Source: Trebonia sp963773105 (lineage in GTDB: Bacteria > Actinomycetota > Actinomycetes > Streptosporangiales > Streptosporangiaceae). From it: a stretch of 64,000 nt of DNA. Positions 1-8,212 of this stretch are shown piece by piece (within the stretch, counting starts at the first letter, position 1; each line of letters starts with the position of its first letter). The stretch spans positions 248,001 through 312,000 of the forward strand of contig CAVZAA010000001.1 in assembly GCA_963773105.1 (NCBI GenBank), given 5' to 3'. A program made the translations under genes and the position numbers. Under the pieces are notes generated by a model. That model did not search any database. It was not told the origin of the DNA and was given only the letters and a program-made list of their open reading frames with translations.

Positions 1-114
1 TTCGAACAGTGTCCGGTATCGCTCCTGCGGCGGGGCATCCCCGGCCAGCGTGTTCAGCCGACCCGTACCCCCACGCGAGACCGGAATCTCGACCACCGCA
101 CCCCCCGGTACCAT
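1..114 (-). CDS. N-terminal fragment of an unidentified protein, cut by the window edge
   Basis: An open frame runs leftward from an ATG at 114 to the window edge, giving 38 residues that begin MVPGGAVVEIPV. A GGGGAG ribosome-binding sequence sits about 8 bases before the ATG. The adjoining 115-194 stretch is relatively AT-rich, as expected for a promoter region. I do not recognise the family from so short a piece. It could also be a chance frame. Confidence 0.4.
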   Translation of the reverse strand, partial: MVPGGAVVEIPVSRGGTGRLNTLAGDAPPQERYRTLFE

Positions 115-194
115 GAAGCCAACTCCCCAACTGAGTTTACCATTTCCACGTTTATGCTGTTCAGAGAGCCTTATCGAGTCAATTCCGCTCGTGG

Positions 195-638
195 TTAGCC
201 GCGGTGTTGCGCCGGGATGACGACCACCGGGCAGACCGCGTGGCGGGTGACCTGCGAGCTGACCGAGCCGATCAGCGACCGCGGGAAACCGCCGGCCCCG
301 TGCGAGCCGACGACGAGCAGGTCAGCGTCCCGGGCGGCGGCAAGCAGCGCTTCCGCCGGCGCGCCATTGAGCGCCTGGACCGTGACGGACTCCGGGCGGG
401 ACTCGCCAGCCCTCGCGAACACCCTGTCGACCGCTTCCTGAGCGGTCCGACGGCAGCGTTCGGCCAGGTCATGGTCTTGCGCGTGGTCGACCGCGCTGCC
501 AAGGTACTCCACCGGCGCCGGGTGGACCGTGACCACGGTGAGCGGCGCGTGCCGGACCGCCGCCTCCCGCACGGCCCATTCAAGGGCGGCGGCGCGGGAA
601 TAACTGGACCCGTCTACCCCGACGACGATTCCTGGCAT
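195..638 (-). CDS. Universal stress protein (UspA family), single domain
   Basis: A 147-residue single USP domain. The N-terminus MPGIVVGVDGS is the first strand with the conserved Asp, and the C-terminal GSHGAGGF...GSVS segment is the ATP-binding G-x2-G-x9-G-S loop, so it probably binds ATP. A longer frame begins at 701, but the ATG at 638 follows GAGGAGA at good spacing and matches the start of the two paralogues at 2593-3036 and 37913-38353. USPs of this type are typical members of DosR/DevR regulons. It is divergent from the regulator at 861, and the shared gap holds two DosR-like boxes. The cellular role of individual USPs is not predictable from sequence. Confidence 0.93.
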   Translation of the reverse strand: MPGIVVGVDGSSYSRAAALEWAVREAAVRHAPLTVVTVHPAPVEYLGSAVDHAQDHDLAERCRRTAQEAVDRVFARAGESRPESVTVQALNGAPAEALLAAARDADLLVVGSHGAGGFPRSLIGSVSSQVTRHAVCPVVVIPAQHRG

Positions 639-677
639 TTTCGTATCTCCTCGTTGCTGTCGCTGTGTTTTCAGAAC

Positions 678-687
678 AACGTTAGGC
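678..687 (-). promoter_or_regulatory. Conserved USP promoter element (probable -10 region)
   Basis: Read on the minus strand the ten bases are GCCTAACGTT. The same element (GCCTARCGTY) occurs at 3076-3085 and 38393-38402, in each case with exactly 40 bases between its first plus-strand base and the A of the USP start codon. The TAACGT/TAGCGT core could be a -10 hexamer. Confidence 0.5.
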
Positions 688-750
688 ACGGCGGCGGGCA
701 TCGTTCAGGGCCGCACGGCCGCGGTATTAGTGCCATCCGGCCCACGGGAT

Positions 751-764
751 GGGACCTTCGACCT
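751..764. promoter_or_regulatory. DosR-like box
   Basis: GGGACCTTCGACCT fits the recurring pattern GGGNCNWWNGNCCC except at the last base. It lies between the divergent USP gene (start 638) and regulator gene (start 861) and could serve either. Confidence 0.5.
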
Positions 765-782
765 GTCACGCAGCGCGAACTG

Positions 783-796
783 GGGCCTAAAGTCAT
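783..796. promoter_or_regulatory. DosR-like box upstream of the response regulator
   Basis: GGGCCTAAAGTCAT matches 11 of 14 positions of the mycobacterial DosR core GGGACTWWAGTCCC. It ends 65 bases before the GTG start at 861, which suggests autoregulation of the regulator. Confidence 0.55.
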
Positions 797-860
797 AGAT
801 GGAACACGGCCTCGTTGGTAGGAACGTCTTTGGGCCGCCACAGGAAGGGGCAGAGTCACC

Positions 861-1556
861 GTGAAAAGTCCGGCAGGCGATGGAGATGGGCGTGGCGAGG
901 CGGCGAAGCCGATCGCGGTGTTCCTGCTCGATGATCATGAGATTGTCCGTCTAGGGGTCCGTGACCTGCTCGAGACCGATCCGGGCATCAAGGTGGTGGG
1001 CGAGGCCGGCACGGCGGAGTCGGCGCTTGCCCGGATCCCGGCGCTGCGGCCCGACGTGGCTGTGCTCGACGTGCGGCTGCCCGACGGGGACGGGGTGTCG
1101 GTGTGCCGGGAGATCCGCTCGCGGATGCCAGAGGTGGCGTGCCTGATGCTCACGTCGTTCGGCGATGAGGAGGCGCTGCTGGACGCGGTGATGGCAGGCG
1201 CTGCGGGGTACGTACTGAAGCAGATCCGCGGCACCGACCTGATCGGGGCGGTGCGCACGGTCGCGGCCGGCCAGTCGATGCTGGACCCGCGGGCGGCCGG
1301 CCAGCTGATGGCCAGGCTGCGTGGCAAGCACCCGAAGGTCGACCCGCTGGCGGGGCTGACCGGACAGGAAAGCAAGATCCTGGAGCTGATCGGCGAGGGT
1401 CTGACCAACCGGCAGATCGGGGAGCGGTTGTTCCTGGCCGAGAAGACGGTGAAGAACTACGTGTCCGGGCTCTACGCCAAGCTGGGCATGGAACGCCGCG
1501 CGCAGGCGGCCGCGCTGGCGGCGCGCGTTTTCGCGGACCCCCCGCCCCGTGACTGA
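861..1556 (+). CDS. devR: DevR/DosR-like NarL-family response regulator
   Basis: A 231-residue two-component regulator. The receiver domain (about 18-135) has the acidic pair DD24-25, phospho-acceptor D70 in VAVLDVRLPDGDG, T98 and K120. A linker is followed by a LuxR-type helix-turn-helix (about 163-225) containing LTNRQIG and FLAEKTVKNYVS. These stretches closely resemble M. tuberculosis DosR, where the phosphorylated dimer activates hypoxia genes at palindromic boxes. A 16-residue N-terminal extension precedes the receiver; the start is GTG with GGAAGGGG upstream. It is probably activated by the GAF kinase at 4980-6740, and is the obvious candidate reader of the GGGNCNWWNGNCCC boxes in this window. 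That link is inferred from family and context. Confidence 0.95.
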   Translation: MKSPAGDGDGRGEAAKPIAVFLLDDHEIVRLGVRDLLETDPGIKVVGEAGTAESALARIPALRPDVAVLDVRLPDGDGVSVCREIRSRMPEVACLMLTSFGDEEALLDAVMAGAAGYVLKQIRGTDLIGAVRTVAAGQSMLDPRAAGQLMARLRGKHPKVDPLAGLTGQESKILELIGEGLTNRQIGERLFLAEKTVKNYVSGLYAKLGMERRAQAAALAARVFADPPPRD

Positions 1557-1598
1557 GACGGCCTTGTCGGCGTCGGCCGAGGGCCGGGCCCCGACTGG

Positions 1599-2163
1599 CT
1601 AGCGGCCGTTCTCCCGCGACGGCAGCGCCAGCAGGGCGATCACCATGCCGGCCACCGCCACGGCGGCGCCGACATTGTGTCCTGGTAGCGCGTGTCCAGC
1701 AGGCTGCCGATGATCGCCACCCCGAGAGCGCCGCCGACCTGGAGGAACGCGCCATTGGCGACCGATCCGACGCCGACCTGGTCGCCGCGGGGTGAGCCCA
1801 TCACCGACTCGGTGGCCGACGGGATGGCCAGCCCGGCGCCGGCGCCGAGCACGATGCCGGGGAACGTGGTCGCCGTTGATGCCGTGGATAGCTGCCAGAG
1901 GCCGCCGCCGATGATGAGCAGGCCGGCCGCCACCGTGACCTTGGTCCCGACCACCCGGACGAGGACGGTCGAGAGCGGCGCGACGACGGCGATGGCGCCG
2001 GCCGCGGGCAGCACGCGCAGGCCTGGTGGTGGGCACGCAGGTCGCGCACCAGGGTCGGCAGCGACGTTGAGCACACGCGCAGCACTGCGAGCGCAAGCCA
2101 GCGCGCCGACGGCGCATCGCCGGACGGGCGGGTTTGCGGCGATTCATAGGTCCGGGTAGTCAT
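1599..2163 (-). pseudogene. Remnant of an EmrB/QacA-type MFS drug transporter
   Basis: Three minus-strand frames carry pieces of one major-facilitator protein. An N-terminal start (MTTRTYESPQ...ARWLALAVL, from 2163) runs into a C-terminal part with hydrophobic helices and the 14-TMS signature region (GAGAGLAIPSATESVMG, then GSVANGAFLQVGGALGVAIIGSLLD). The last helix (VAGMVIALLALPSRENGR) is in another frame. About 180 residues remain of the usual 450-500, so most of the middle is deleted and the rest is frameshifted. It cannot encode a working transporter. Confidence 0.8.
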
Positions 2164-2328
2164 ACCTCAAGTCCACGCCGCCGCGACTGGAACCGCTAGT
2201 TGCCAAAGACTTCGCCAAGGACCTGTCCTGCGGCCGTGAGAACGATGCCATCGTGCCCAAAAAACAGCAAAGGTCCCGACTGGCCGCCGCGATCACCGTG
2301 ATCCAGTCGTTCTTCGCCGCGTTCCTGA

Positions 2329-2526
2329 TCAGCGAAGGGGTACGCGCTCGGTCAGCGTGTCGATGGACGCGGGGAAGAAGAATGCGTTCTCGCTGCCGTC
2401 ATGCCAGCGGACCGCGTAAGGCGGCCGGCCGTACTCGCTCCGCACCTCGACGATGAGCGCCTCGCGGTCCCCTTCGCCCGCGCCGCGCTCCTTCACCATC
2501 AGCGTGTCGCCGACCCTTGCCCGCAT
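2329..2526 (-). CDS. DUF1918 domain protein
   Basis: A 65-residue protein starting MRARVGDTLMV, with a small beta-rich fold and the typical PPYxVRWxDG...FFP pattern of DUF1918, a short actinobacterial family of unknown function. It lies 66 bases downstream of the USP gene at 2593-3036 on the same strand, so the two are probably co-transcribed. The 2164-2328 gap contains an open stretch (around 2185-2340, plus strand) that I could not identify. Confidence 0.85.
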   Translation of the reverse strand: MRARVGDTLMVKERGAGEGDREALIVEVRSEYGRPPYAVRWHDGSENAFFFPASIDTLTERVPLR

Positions 2527-2592
2527 GGTTCCTCCCGGCCACGTCTCGGCCTCGTGATCATGGCCGCGACCAAGGCGGCGTCGGGGCCGGAG

Positions 2593-3036
2593 TTACTGGC
2601 GGTCGGACGACGGGATGATGACCACCGGGCAGGTCGCGTGCTGTGTGACCAGCGAGCTGACCGACCCCATGATGAGCCGGCTGAACCCGCCCGCTCCGCG
2701 CGAGCCGACGACGAGCATGTCCGCATCCTTGGCCGCGTTGATCAGCTCTTCCACCACCGATCCCGAGGCAACCCGTACGGTCACCGATGCGGGGGCAGCG
2801 CTACCGAGGTCCTTTGCTACCGAGTCGACGTCAGCCTGCACTACTTGCCCCGCCTTCTCGGCCAGGGCGTGATCGGTGGGGAATTCGACCGAGCCGCCGC
2901 CGAAGTAACCGCGGATCAGCGCGTGCACGGTCATCACGGTCAGCGGCGTCTCGTGTACCGCCGCTTCCTTCATGGCCCATTCGAGGGCGCGCCGTGAATG
3001 GGCGGAGCCATCCACCCCGACAATAATTCCAGGCAT
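2593..3036 (-). CDS. Universal stress protein (UspA family), single domain
   Basis: A 147-residue USP starting MPGIIVGVDGS, with the ATP-binding loop GSRGAGGFSRLIMGSVSS near the C-terminus. It is clearly paralogous to 195-638 and 37913-38353. The ATG at 3036 has GGAAGGTG just upstream, so the longer frame from 3075 is unlikely to be the true start. The promoter region carries both the 40-bp-spaced element (3076-3085) and a near-perfect DosR box (3129-3142). It probably leads a short operon with the DUF1918 gene downstream. Confidence 0.94.
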   Translation of the reverse strand: MPGIIVGVDGSAHSRRALEWAMKEAAVHETPLTVMTVHALIRGYFGGGSVEFPTDHALAEKAGQVVQADVDSVAKDLGSAAPASVTVRVASGSVVEELINAAKDADMLVVGSRGAGGFSRLIMGSVSSLVTQHATCPVVIIPSSDRQ

Positions 3037-3075
3037 TTTATTCACCTTCCGGATTGTGGTCCCGACTCCGGACAT

Positions 3076-3085
3076 AACGCTAGGC
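3076..3085 (-). promoter_or_regulatory. Conserved USP promoter element (probable -10 region)
   Basis: Minus-strand GCCTAGCGTT, starting exactly 40 bases upstream of the ATG at 3036, as in the two paralogous USP genes. Confidence 0.5.
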
Positions 3086-3128
3086 CTGGAAGAGCCTGCC
3101 CGGCAGGGTCGTGAGGACCTGCGATTGC

Positions 3129-3142
3129 GGGACTAAGGTCCC
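3129..3142. promoter_or_regulatory. DosR box (near-perfect)
   Basis: GGGACTAAGGTCCC matches 13 of 14 positions of the mycobacterial DosR core and is flanked by GC on each side, extending the palindrome to 18 bp. It lies 93 bp upstream of the USP start at 3036. Confidence 0.75.
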
Positions 3143-3287
3143 GCGGTGCTGGGTCCGGGCGAGGGGCAGCCCGATCGGCTGGCCGACTCGCGGCTGTGGT
3201 CGCTGCGGTCCCCACCGACCACCGTCCGCCGCGGGCGTGAGAGCGGGTGGTCAGGGGTTCTGCGGCGGGCCGACGTCGTCTGAGCCC

Positions 3288-3301
3288 GGGACGTTCGTCC
3301 T
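3288..3301. promoter_or_regulatory. DosR-like box
   Basis: GGGACGTTCGTCCT fits GGGNCNWWNGNCCC at 13 of 14 positions and ends 58 bases before the ATG at 3359, the same spacing as at the aldolase, USP and acyl-CoA synthetase genes. Confidence 0.6.
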
Positions 3302-3358
3302 TCCCCTGGCCGATTTTCGTCCCTTCCGGCCGTTGGCGGCCTGGGCGAGGATGGGCGC

Positions 3359-3681
3359 ATGAACGCGAGATCCCTGCACCCGGCGGGTCAGAGGGGCACC
3401 GCAGCCGGCCTGCTGCACGACGACACCATCGGGCCGGCCGCGCGGTCGCGCTCGGCCCGGCCTGCTGCTGCCCCGCCAACCCGGTCGTGCGGGTGATCAT
3501 GCCTGCGACCGCCGCCCGTCCGCACCGCACCGAGCTGCTGCTGTGCGGCCATCACTACCGAGTCTCGCGGCGGGCGCTGGCCGCCGCCGGCGCCACGGTC
3601 ACCGAACTCCTCGGGCCGGCCGGAACCCCGCCGACCGCGCTGCTACCCGACCTTCCCGCTCCCCGCGTCCCGGTCAGCTGA
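3359..3681 (+). pseudogene. DUF7455-like small zinc-ribbon-type protein, frameshifted
   Basis: The second half of the frame ending at 3681 (CCCPANPVVRVIMP, then LLLCGHHYRVSRRALAAAGATV) is clearly homologous to the intact small protein at 58146-58427. That frame has no good start. The ATG at 3359, placed 58 bp after a DosR-like box, opens a different frame that fits the N-terminal half and ends at about 3496. One indel near 3450-3460 would join them. The paired Cys and His residues (CCC...CGHH) suggest metal binding. Either the gene is broken or the base call is wrong. Confidence 0.6.
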
Positions 3682-3729
3682 CACGGCAGGCCGCACGCGC
3701 TGGCGGACGGGTAGCGGAAGGGAGCCATT

Positions 3730-3792
3730 ATGAGCGGTCAAGAACGACGGATCGTAGTAGGCATCGACGGGCCCGGCTCGTCGGGATGTTAG
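3730..3792 (+). pseudogene. Truncated universal stress protein start (20 codons)
   Basis: After a good ribosome-binding site (GGAAGGGAG) an ATG opens a frame that reads MSGQERRIVVGIDGPGSS and then stops at TAG 3790-3792. This is the first strand of a USP domain, cut off after the ATP-site Asp. The rest of the gene is absent. The end of the fragment overlaps the DosR-like box of the aldolase gene, so the remnant now forms part of that gene's promoter. Confidence 0.7.
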
Positions 3793-3819
3793 TCCCTGAT
3801 CAAGGGGAAGAACGCCCAT
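3783..3819 (+). promoter_or_regulatory. Composite promoter of the aldolase gene: DosR-like box plus downstream block
   Basis: Box GGGATGTTAGTCCC (3783-3796) is followed after exactly 13 bases by GAACGCCCAT (3810-3819). That block ends 34 bases before the ATG at 3854. The same arrangement occurs at 18094-18130, 18754-18790 and 21482-21518. Confidence 0.6.
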
Positions 3820-3853
3820 TCCGCGAATGCAGAACGTGCATTTGACTGGAGTC

Positions 3854-4753
3854 ATGAACACACGACCGACAATCAATGATCTGGGGCTGGGCGCGGGCAA
3901 GAAGGCCCGGCTGTTCCGGATCCTCTACCAGCACGGGCTGCGCAACGGCACGGCCCTGTTCCTCCCGTACGACCAAGGGCTTGAGCACGGCCCGCGGGAC
4001 TTCTTCGCCAACCCGGCGGCCGGCGACCCTGGCTACATCGCCCGGTTGGCGGTCGAGGGCGGGTTTAACGGCATCGCCATCCAGATCGGCCTGGCCGAGA
4101 AGTTCTTCTGGGACTTCGCCGGCGAGGTCCCGCTGATCCTCAAGCTGAATGGCAAGACCGAGATCCCGCCCGATGACGAGGCGCTGTCTCCGGTGCACGC
4201 CACCGTGGAGGACGCGGTCCGGCTCGGCGCCAACGCGGTCGGCTACACCCTCTACGTCGGGACACCGGCCCAGGCGGCCGACTTCGACCAGTACCGAAAG
4301 GTCCGCGAGGACGCGACGCGGCTCGGCATGCCGCTGATCGTCTGGGCGTACCCGCGCGGCTCGGCCATCGAGGCGAAGGGCGGCCGCGACTCGTTCTACG
4401 CCGTCGACTACGCCGCCAGGACCGCCAGCGAACTCGGCGCCGACATGGTGAAGGTGAACTTCCCGCACCCGGACAAGCGGGCCGGCGTGCCCAAGGAGTA
4501 CGACGCGGACTTCTCCTCGCAGCTGGCCATCGACGCGGTGGTCCGCTCCGCCAACCGGACCCTGGTGCTGGTGTCGGGCGGCTCGCGGGCCGGCGACGAG
4601 GCGATGCTCGACAAGGCCAGGCAGTCAGCCGAGGCCGGCGTCACCGGGCTGATCTTCGGCCGCAACGTCTGGCAGCGAGAGCACGACGAGTCGCTGCGGT
4701 TCGTCGAGCAGCTCCACGAAATCCTGGCCAAGTACCCGAGCCCGAGCATCTAG
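3854..4753 (+). CDS. Class I fructose-bisphosphate aldolase (DhnA/FbaB type)
   Basis: A 299-residue cytosolic aldolase that splits fructose 1,6-bisphosphate into DHAP and glyceraldehyde 3-phosphate (or the reverse). It belongs to the DhnA/archaeal class I family: FLPYDQGLEHGPRDFF near the N-terminus, and the Schiff-base lysine expected in ADMVKVNFP, followed by the phosphate-binding SGGSR and GLIFGRN loops. An ATG at 3827 is also in frame, but the start at 3854 has GGAG before it and the 58-bp box spacing seen at other genes here. With PPDK, GAPDH, enolase and phosphoglycerate mutase in this window it suggests a dedicated hypoxic glycolysis set. Confidence 0.93.
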   Translation: MNTRPTINDLGLGAGKKARLFRILYQHGLRNGTALFLPYDQGLEHGPRDFFANPAAGDPGYIARLAVEGGFNGIAIQIGLAEKFFWDFAGEVPLILKLNGKTEIPPDDEALSPVHATVEDAVRLGANAVGYTLYVGTPAQAADFDQYRKVREDATRLGMPLIVWAYPRGSAIEAKGGRDSFYAVDYAARTASELGADMVKVNFPHPDKRAGVPKEYDADFSSQLAIDAVVRSANRTLVLVSGGSRAGDEAMLDKARQSAEAGVTGLIFGRNVWQREHDESLRFVEQLHEILAKYPSPSI

Positions 4754-4789
4754 AGCGTTCCGAGCCGCTGCAGCCCGTTCCGGGCAAAT

Positions 4790-4966
4790 TTGGACGCGCG
4801 GCTGCTCCATGGGGTGCCCTCAGCTCCCGGTGGCCCGTCCGGCCGCGAAGCGGCGCGACGGCTGGAGGTCACCGGGACCGACGAGCTGGCCCGTCGGCGC
4901 GAGCCAGCGTTGGCCGGGCGGTTCACCGATCCGTATCTGGAGCTTTGTGCCTGCCGGTCTGGCGCG
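4790..4966 (+). pseudogene. Possible N-terminal remnant of a cation-transporting P-type ATPase
   Basis: One frame reads SGREAARRLEVTGTDELARRREP followed by an RFTDP stretch. This resembles the cytoplasmic N-terminus of type II/III P-type ATPases (EAARRL...GxNEL...). No transmembrane or phosphorylation region follows; the next gene's 3' end begins at 4980. It is probably a fragment left by a deletion. The match is short and made by eye. Confidence 0.35.
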
Positions 4967-4979
4967 GGGACGTGTCTGC

Positions 4980-6740
4980 TTACTGACGGGGGCGGGCGGT
5001 CCAGATGAGGCGGGTGCCTCCGCCGGGAGGCGTGGTGATCTGGAGGGTTCCGCCGTTGTTTTCTGCGCGGCGGCGCATGCTGGCCAGGCCGCTGGATCTG
5101 GTGGGGGTGCCGAGGCCGCGGCCGTTGTCGGTGATCTCGAGGGTGATCAGGCCGTCCTGATGTGCCAGGGAGATGGTGACGGCGGTGGCGCGGGCGTGGC
5201 GGGCGCAGTTGGACAGGGCCTCGCGGGTGACGGCCAGGATGTCGTGGGCCAGGGTCTCGTCCGGTTCCGGGCCGGGCGGGCCGGTGAAGGTGGCGCTGGC
5301 GGTGAAGCCGAGCTGCGGTGTGTGGTCGTCGATGATCTCCATCACCCGGGCGCGCAGGCCGATCGGGGCCTGGCGGGGCTGCTGGAGCCCGAAGATGCTG
5401 GCGCGGATCTTCTTGATGACGTCATCGACGGTGTCGATGTAGCCGTTGACCCGCTCGGCGGTGGCCGGGTCGCTGCGGGCGGCCTGCCCCTGGAGTTTCA
5501 TGCCGAGGGCGAACAGCTCCTGGATGACGTGGTCGTGCAGGTCGCCCGCGATGCGCTCGTGGTCTTCGGCCTGGGCCAGCCGGACCTGGTCGGCGCGGGC
5601 CCGGGCGAGTTCCATGGCCACCGCGGCGTGGCCGGCGAAGGAGGCGGCCATGCCCAGGTCGGCCTCGGTGTAACCCGGGCTCGCGGCCGTCCGCCCGAGC
5701 AGCAGCGCGCCGAGGACCCGCTCGCCGGCTGCCAGCGGGACGACAATCAGCGGGCCTATCCCGGCGCCGAGGACGGCGGCCGCCGGGTGAAGGCGGTCGC
5801 CGGTGACCAGGCGCGGCTTGCCGGTACTGATCGCCCGCCCGGCCAGCGAGCCGTCCAGCGGCGCCGTCCGGTTCATCAGCCCCGCGGCCAGCTGGCCGGC
5901 GACGCCCGTCACGATCACCTGGTCCGGGTCACGCGGCACGGCCAGGACGGCGAAGTCCGCGCCAGCGGCGACCGCGGCGTGCCCGGTGATCAGCGCGAGC
6001 GGTTGCTCCTGGTTGTCGGCCAGCAGGAGCGGTGTGAGCTGGGCGGAGGCGTCGAGCCAGCGGCGGCGCTGCTCGGATTCTGCGTACCGCCGTGCGTTCG
6101 CGATCGCCGCGCCGGCCGTGGCGGCGATCGCGATCGCGAGTTCCTCGTCGTCGGCGGTGAACTCCCCGCCCGCGGTGCGCTCGGTGAGGTACAGGTTGCC
6201 GAAGACCTCGTCCCCGATGCGGACCGGGACGCCGAGGAAGCTGCCCATCGGCGGGTGCCCCGGCGGGAACCCCGCCGCCGCGGGATGGGCGCTGAGGCTG
6301 GCCAGCCTGATCGGGGCGGGCTCGCTGATCAGCAGGCCCAGGATCCCACGGCCGCGGGGCAGCTCGCCGATGGCCGCCACCAGGCCCTCGTCCATGCCGG
6401 CGTGCACGAACTGCTCCAGCTGCCCGTCGCGGCCGATCACGCCCAGCGCCGCGTACCGGGCGCCGAGGAGTTCCCGGGCGGCATCGACGATCTTCCGCAG
6501 CACCACCGGCAAGCTCAGGTCACCGGCTACCAGGGCGTTGGCGCGCAGCAGCCCGCGCAGCCGCCCCTGCGAGGCCAGCACGTCGCCCGCCCGGTCCACC
6601 AGCTGCACCAGCAACTCATCTAGCTCCAGCCGCCGCATGTCGGGAAACGCCAGGCCGCCAACCACGTCGGCCGCCCCCGAGCCGCCCGACGCCTGCGCGG
6701 CGGGCGTCGCCAGGACGGGATCGTTCTCAGGAGCAGTCAT
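4980..6740 (-). CDS. DevS/DosT-like sensor histidine kinase (GAF-GAF-HisKA_3-HATPase)
   Basis: A 586-residue soluble kinase. A first GAF domain (about 60-220) ends in FLGVPVRIGDEVFGNLYLT, a second GAF domain spans about 230-385, and the dimerisation box AGDLHDHVIQELF carries phospho-acceptor H402. The ATPase domain has an N-box (EALSNCARHARA) and a G-box (DNGRGLG). The layout matches mycobacterial DevS/DosT, whose first GAF domain binds haem to sense O2, NO or CO. H162 in GHPPM falls in the region where I recall the DevS haem ligand. It probably phosphorylates the regulator at 861. The start is ATG with GGGGAG upstream. Confidence 0.93.
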   Translation of the reverse strand: MTAPENDPVLATPAAQASGGSGAADVVGGLAFPDMRRLELDELLVQLVDRAGDVLASQGRLRGLLRANALVAGDLSLPVVLRKIVDAARELLGARYAALGVIGRDGQLEQFVHAGMDEGLVAAIGELPRGRGILGLLISEPAPIRLASLSAHPAAAGFPPGHPPMGSFLGVPVRIGDEVFGNLYLTERTAGGEFTADDEELAIAIAATAGAAIANARRYAESEQRRRWLDASAQLTPLLLADNQEQPLALITGHAAVAAGADFAVLAVPRDPDQVIVTGVAGQLAAGLMNRTAPLDGSLAGRAISTGKPRLVTGDRLHPAAAVLGAGIGPLIVVPLAAGERVLGALLLGRTAASPGYTEADLGMAASFAGHAAVAMELARARADQVRLAQAEDHERIAGDLHDHVIQELFALGMKLQGQAARSDPATAERVNGYIDTVDDVIKKIRASIFGLQQPRQAPIGLRARVMEIIDDHTPQLGFTASATFTGPPGPEPDETLAHDILAVTREALSNCARHARATAVTISLAHQDGLITLEITDNGRGLGTPTRSSGLASMRRRAENNGGTLQITTPPGGGTRLIWTARPRQ

Positions 6741-7112
6741 CGCTGCTCCCCGCCCCTAGGGAGCGGAAGGAGCCAGGCTCCGCAGCGGCTTCCGGACGGG
6801 ATGCCCGTAGGCGGGCAGAAGGGCATGGTCGCGTAGCGATACCCCGGAAGACTGGTCTGCGCACTCACAGATCTCCTGTCATCGTCGCGCGTGCGGTGGG
6901 TGAGCGCGTGGTCCGGACCGGCCAGGCCGCGTCTTTAGTTAACGCTAGTGACGGCTCCGGCGCAAGTTCACGGCTGCCGGAGGTACGGCGGCGGCTGAGG
7001 CCGAAAGACGGTTCGGCGGTCTGTTAGCCCTCTCGCGGAGGGACCTACGCCCCTGGGCCGCGGCCGCGGCGATGCGGCACAGTGTCCTTGAGTCCTGTGG
7101 GGCGAGCGCGAG
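6741..7112. other. Intergenic region between divergent kinase and HAD genes
   Basis: No gene is seen. The stretch holds a sequence like the USP promoter element (AACGCTAGTG, 6941-6950) about 200 bp upstream of the kinase start, and a DosR-like box at 7040-7053 for the HAD gene. Confidence 0.5.
7040..7053. promoter_or_regulatory. DosR-like box
   Basis: GGGACCTACGCCCC fits all 14 positions of GGGNCNWWNGNCCC. It ends 60 bases before GTG 7113 and 69 before ATG 7122, the two possible starts of the HAD gene. Confidence 0.6.
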
Positions 7113-7923
7113 GTGACGGCCATGACCGCGCAGGCGCCTGCGTATTTCCGGGCGGTCGCGATCGACTACGACGGCACCCTGGCCGACGGCCGGGTCAAGC
7201 CGGACACACTCGCTGCGCTGGCCGAGGCTCGCGCCCGGCATATCCGGATGATCCTGGTCACCGGGCGGATCATGAGCGAGTTGCAGGCCGTGTTCCCTGG
7301 CGCCGGGGATCATGTCGACGCGATCGTCGCGGAGAATGGCGCCGTGCTGGCCAACCGGGCCGGTGTCCGCCTGCTGGCCGCCCCCGTCGGCCGCGCCGTG
7401 AGTGCTGGGCTAGCCGCACGCGGGGTCGCGCACCGCTCCGGGCAGTGCTGGTCGCCTGCGCCGCCGCGAATGAGTCGGCCGCCTCGGAAGTGATCCGCGA
7501 GCTCGGCCTAGATTGCCGGCTCGTGCGCAACCGGGGCGAGCTGATGATCCTGCCGGCAGGGGTAACGAAGGGTGCCGGCCTAACGGAGGCGCTGGACGAT
7601 ATGGGCTTGACACGACACAACGCGATCGGCGTCGGCGACGCCGAGAACGACCACAGCCTGCTCGACGCCCGCCCGGCACCCCCACCGGGGCCGTCGCCGC
7701 CAACCTCGCCGAGCTTGAAGCCGAGCTCGTCGGCTGCGATGAGGGCGTCCTGCGTCATCACTGCCCCGGACACGACTTCTCCCGCTGGGTAGCCGACGTC
7801 TTCCACGACGGACCACTCGCCGCCGACCTCGCCGCCGCAGAAGAGCCCCTCACGGGTCGGAGCCCCGCCGCAGTCGTTGAACAGGTACGTCTGACGCTCA
7901 TCGCCGCGCTCCAAGACCGGTAG
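7113..7923 (+). pseudogene. HAD-superfamily (Cof/IIB-type) phosphatase, frameshifted
   Basis: Motif I DYDGTLAD, motif II VTGR and an acceptor region follow from a start at GTG 7113 or ATG 7122 (the latter better placed behind GAGGTG). After about 7440 the protein continues in another frame with motif IV GVGDAENDHSLLDA. From about 7680 a third frame gives AVAANLAELEAELVG and a helical C-terminal extension ending at 7923. All pieces are in the right order, so one ancestral gene has suffered at least two indels. The substrate is unknown; related proteins dephosphorylate sugar phosphates. Confidence 0.75.
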
Positions 7924-7983
7924 TCCCGCTGAACCCGCCAACCTGTATCGGCCTTGTCGTCAGGGGTCCGCTGTGGGCCACGG

Positions 7984-8005
7984 CCCGGGCTGGGCAACGC
8001 CCGGG
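7984..8005. terminator. Possible terminator hairpin
   Basis: CCCGGGC and GCCCGGG, separated by eight bases, form a perfect 7-bp stem downstream of the HAD gene. No T-run follows. Confidence 0.35.
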
Positions 8006-8212
8006 ACTGCCGTGGAATAGCGGATGGGGAAGGCTCGGGGCCTTCGACGCCGACTAGGCAGGCCGGGGTGCCGGCGTTATGATTTTTCTATAGATGAGCG
8101 CCCGCGCCGGAGTCGCCTGCGCGCCGGCGTCGTGCTGGTGCGGCTCAGGGGGTCGCGCGATGCGGCAGCTGGCTGGCCCTGCGGTGCAGCGGTGTTTTGG
8201 AGGAAGTCCCTG

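Noticed and set aside
2185..2340. Open plus-strand stretch reading LEPLVAKDFAKDLSCGREND and on, possibly a gene fragment
   Set aside because: No start codon or ribosome-binding site, no recognisable family, and the frame degenerates after about 2340. Not listed as a gene.
4809..6623. A 604-codon open frame on the plus strand
   Set aside because: It lies antisense to the GAF kinase, whose domains and ribosome-binding site are clear. The product is a Gly/Ala/Arg-rich sequence without motifs, typical of shadow frames in GC-rich DNA.
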